NCBI GenBank assembly: GCA_025966435.1
Contig: JAICRQ010000236.1
Coordinates: 1-5,916, forward strand
Reading direction: 5' to 3'
DNA: 5,916 nucleotides
Source of the DNA: Anaerolineales bacterium
Lineage (GTDB): Bacteria; Chloroflexota; Anaerolineae; Anaerolineales; Villigracilaceae
Position numbers and translations under genes: made by a program. The notes beneath the pieces were generated by a model that saw nothing but the letters and a program-made list of their open reading frames with translations, was not told the origin of the DNA and searched no databases. Shown one piece after another: positions 5,703 through 5,916 of the stretch (position 1 is its first letter; the number at the start of each line of letters is the position of its first letter).

Positions 5703-5794
5703 CAGTTTTCCTTACACCCCTGCAAGGGCGGGAGGCTGATAGTCTTTGAGAGTTTTTTCACATAGAATGAGACGTGGAGAAAGGAACTTATTCT
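5703..5794 (+). other. Intergenic region with weak promoter-like sequence
   Basis: This 92-bp gap contains a small hairpin (CCCT-GCA-AGGG, about 5718-5728) without an adjacent T-run. It also has a T-run at 5753-5758, a TAGAAT (5763-5768) that could be a -10 but lacks a well-spaced -35, and an AAAGGA (5780-5785) 9 nt before the next ATG. The ribosome site is credible. The terminator and promoter are not convincing. Confidence 0.3.
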
Positions 5795-5916
5795 ATGGAA
5801 ATCCCAAGACATTGGAGACTCAAGAAGCAACGCTACGGGCTGGTCGGTGAGGTCTGCCCCCACTGCGATTACAAGATCTTCCCCCCCCGGGATGTTTGCC
5901 CCAATTGTGGCGACGA
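5795..5916 (+). CDS. Zinc-ribbon domain protein of the DUF35/OB-fold family (partial, 5' end only)
   Basis: The first 40 codons of a gene that runs off the right edge. It starts MEIPRHWRLKKQRYGLVG and then has CPHC (21-24) and CPNCGD (35-40), a four-Cys rubredoxin-like zinc ribbon with YKIFPPRDV between the pairs. The spacing and the N-terminal basic segment fit the DUF35 zinc-ribbon/OB-fold proteins, which act as partners of thiolases and HMG-CoA-synthase-like enzymes and are thought to help bind acyl-CoA. The OB-fold part is outside the window, so this rests on the ribbon and family resemblance. An AAAGGA lies 9 nt before ATG 5795. A run of eight C (5881-5888) falls inside the ribbon, but the frame through it gives the expected FPPRDVCPNC. 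Confidence 0.82.
   Translation, partial: MEIPRHWRLKKQRYGLVGEVCPHCDYKIFPPRDVCPNCGD

Noticed and set aside
5881..5888. Run of eight C as a phase-variation or frameshift site
   Set aside because: The frame continues correctly to the second Cys pair of the zinc ribbon. One modest homopolymer is not evidence of switching, though it is a possible place for a sequencing error.

Overview
The window is bacterial, dense and of moderate G+C. It probably comes from a Chloroflexota (Anaerolineae-like) genome. That placement is inferred from the combination of an ECF sigma factor with a small two-helix anti-sigma-like partner, a long DUF4097-type repeat protein, and a zinc-ribbon/OB-fold acyl-CoA-associated protein at the right edge. 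No rRNA or tRNA is present to confirm it.

Left part (1-2807, all minus strand): a surface-polysaccharide cluster read right to left. It contains a WbuB-like GT4 glycosyltransferase, then a translationally coupled NAD(P)-binding SDR/epimerase-like protein (4-nt overlap), then, after 58 bp, the N-terminal 223 codons of a WecA/WbpL-like polyprenyl-phosphate glycosyl-1-phosphate transferase cut by the window edge. Together these would start a lipid-linked glycan, make or modify a nucleotide sugar for it, and add a further sugar.

Middle part (2889-5336): a compact regulatory module. An ECF sigma factor and a two-TM anti-sigma-like membrane protein form a minus-strand operon with a 16-nt overlap. 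They diverge from a plus-strand gene for a membrane-anchored repeat protein (DUF4097-like, predicted parallel beta-solenoid). The 145-bp divergent intergenic region holds two back-to-back promoter-like motifs of the same ECF type (GAAAC, 17-bp spacer, GTCtAA/GTCAAA), one aimed at each gene. A perfect 19-bp palindrome lies between them. The simplest reading is that the sigma factor activates both its own operon and the repeat-protein gene, probably as a cell-envelope response. A perfect 40-bp inverted repeat with a short T-run ends the repeat-protein gene.

Right part (5367-5916, plus strand): a small three-helix membrane protein resembling DUF6249 proteins, then the first 40 codons of a zinc-ribbon (DUF35/OB-fold) protein cut by the window edge.

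The strongest point for follow-up is the sigma / anti-sigma / solenoid module with its matched divergent promoters and palindrome.
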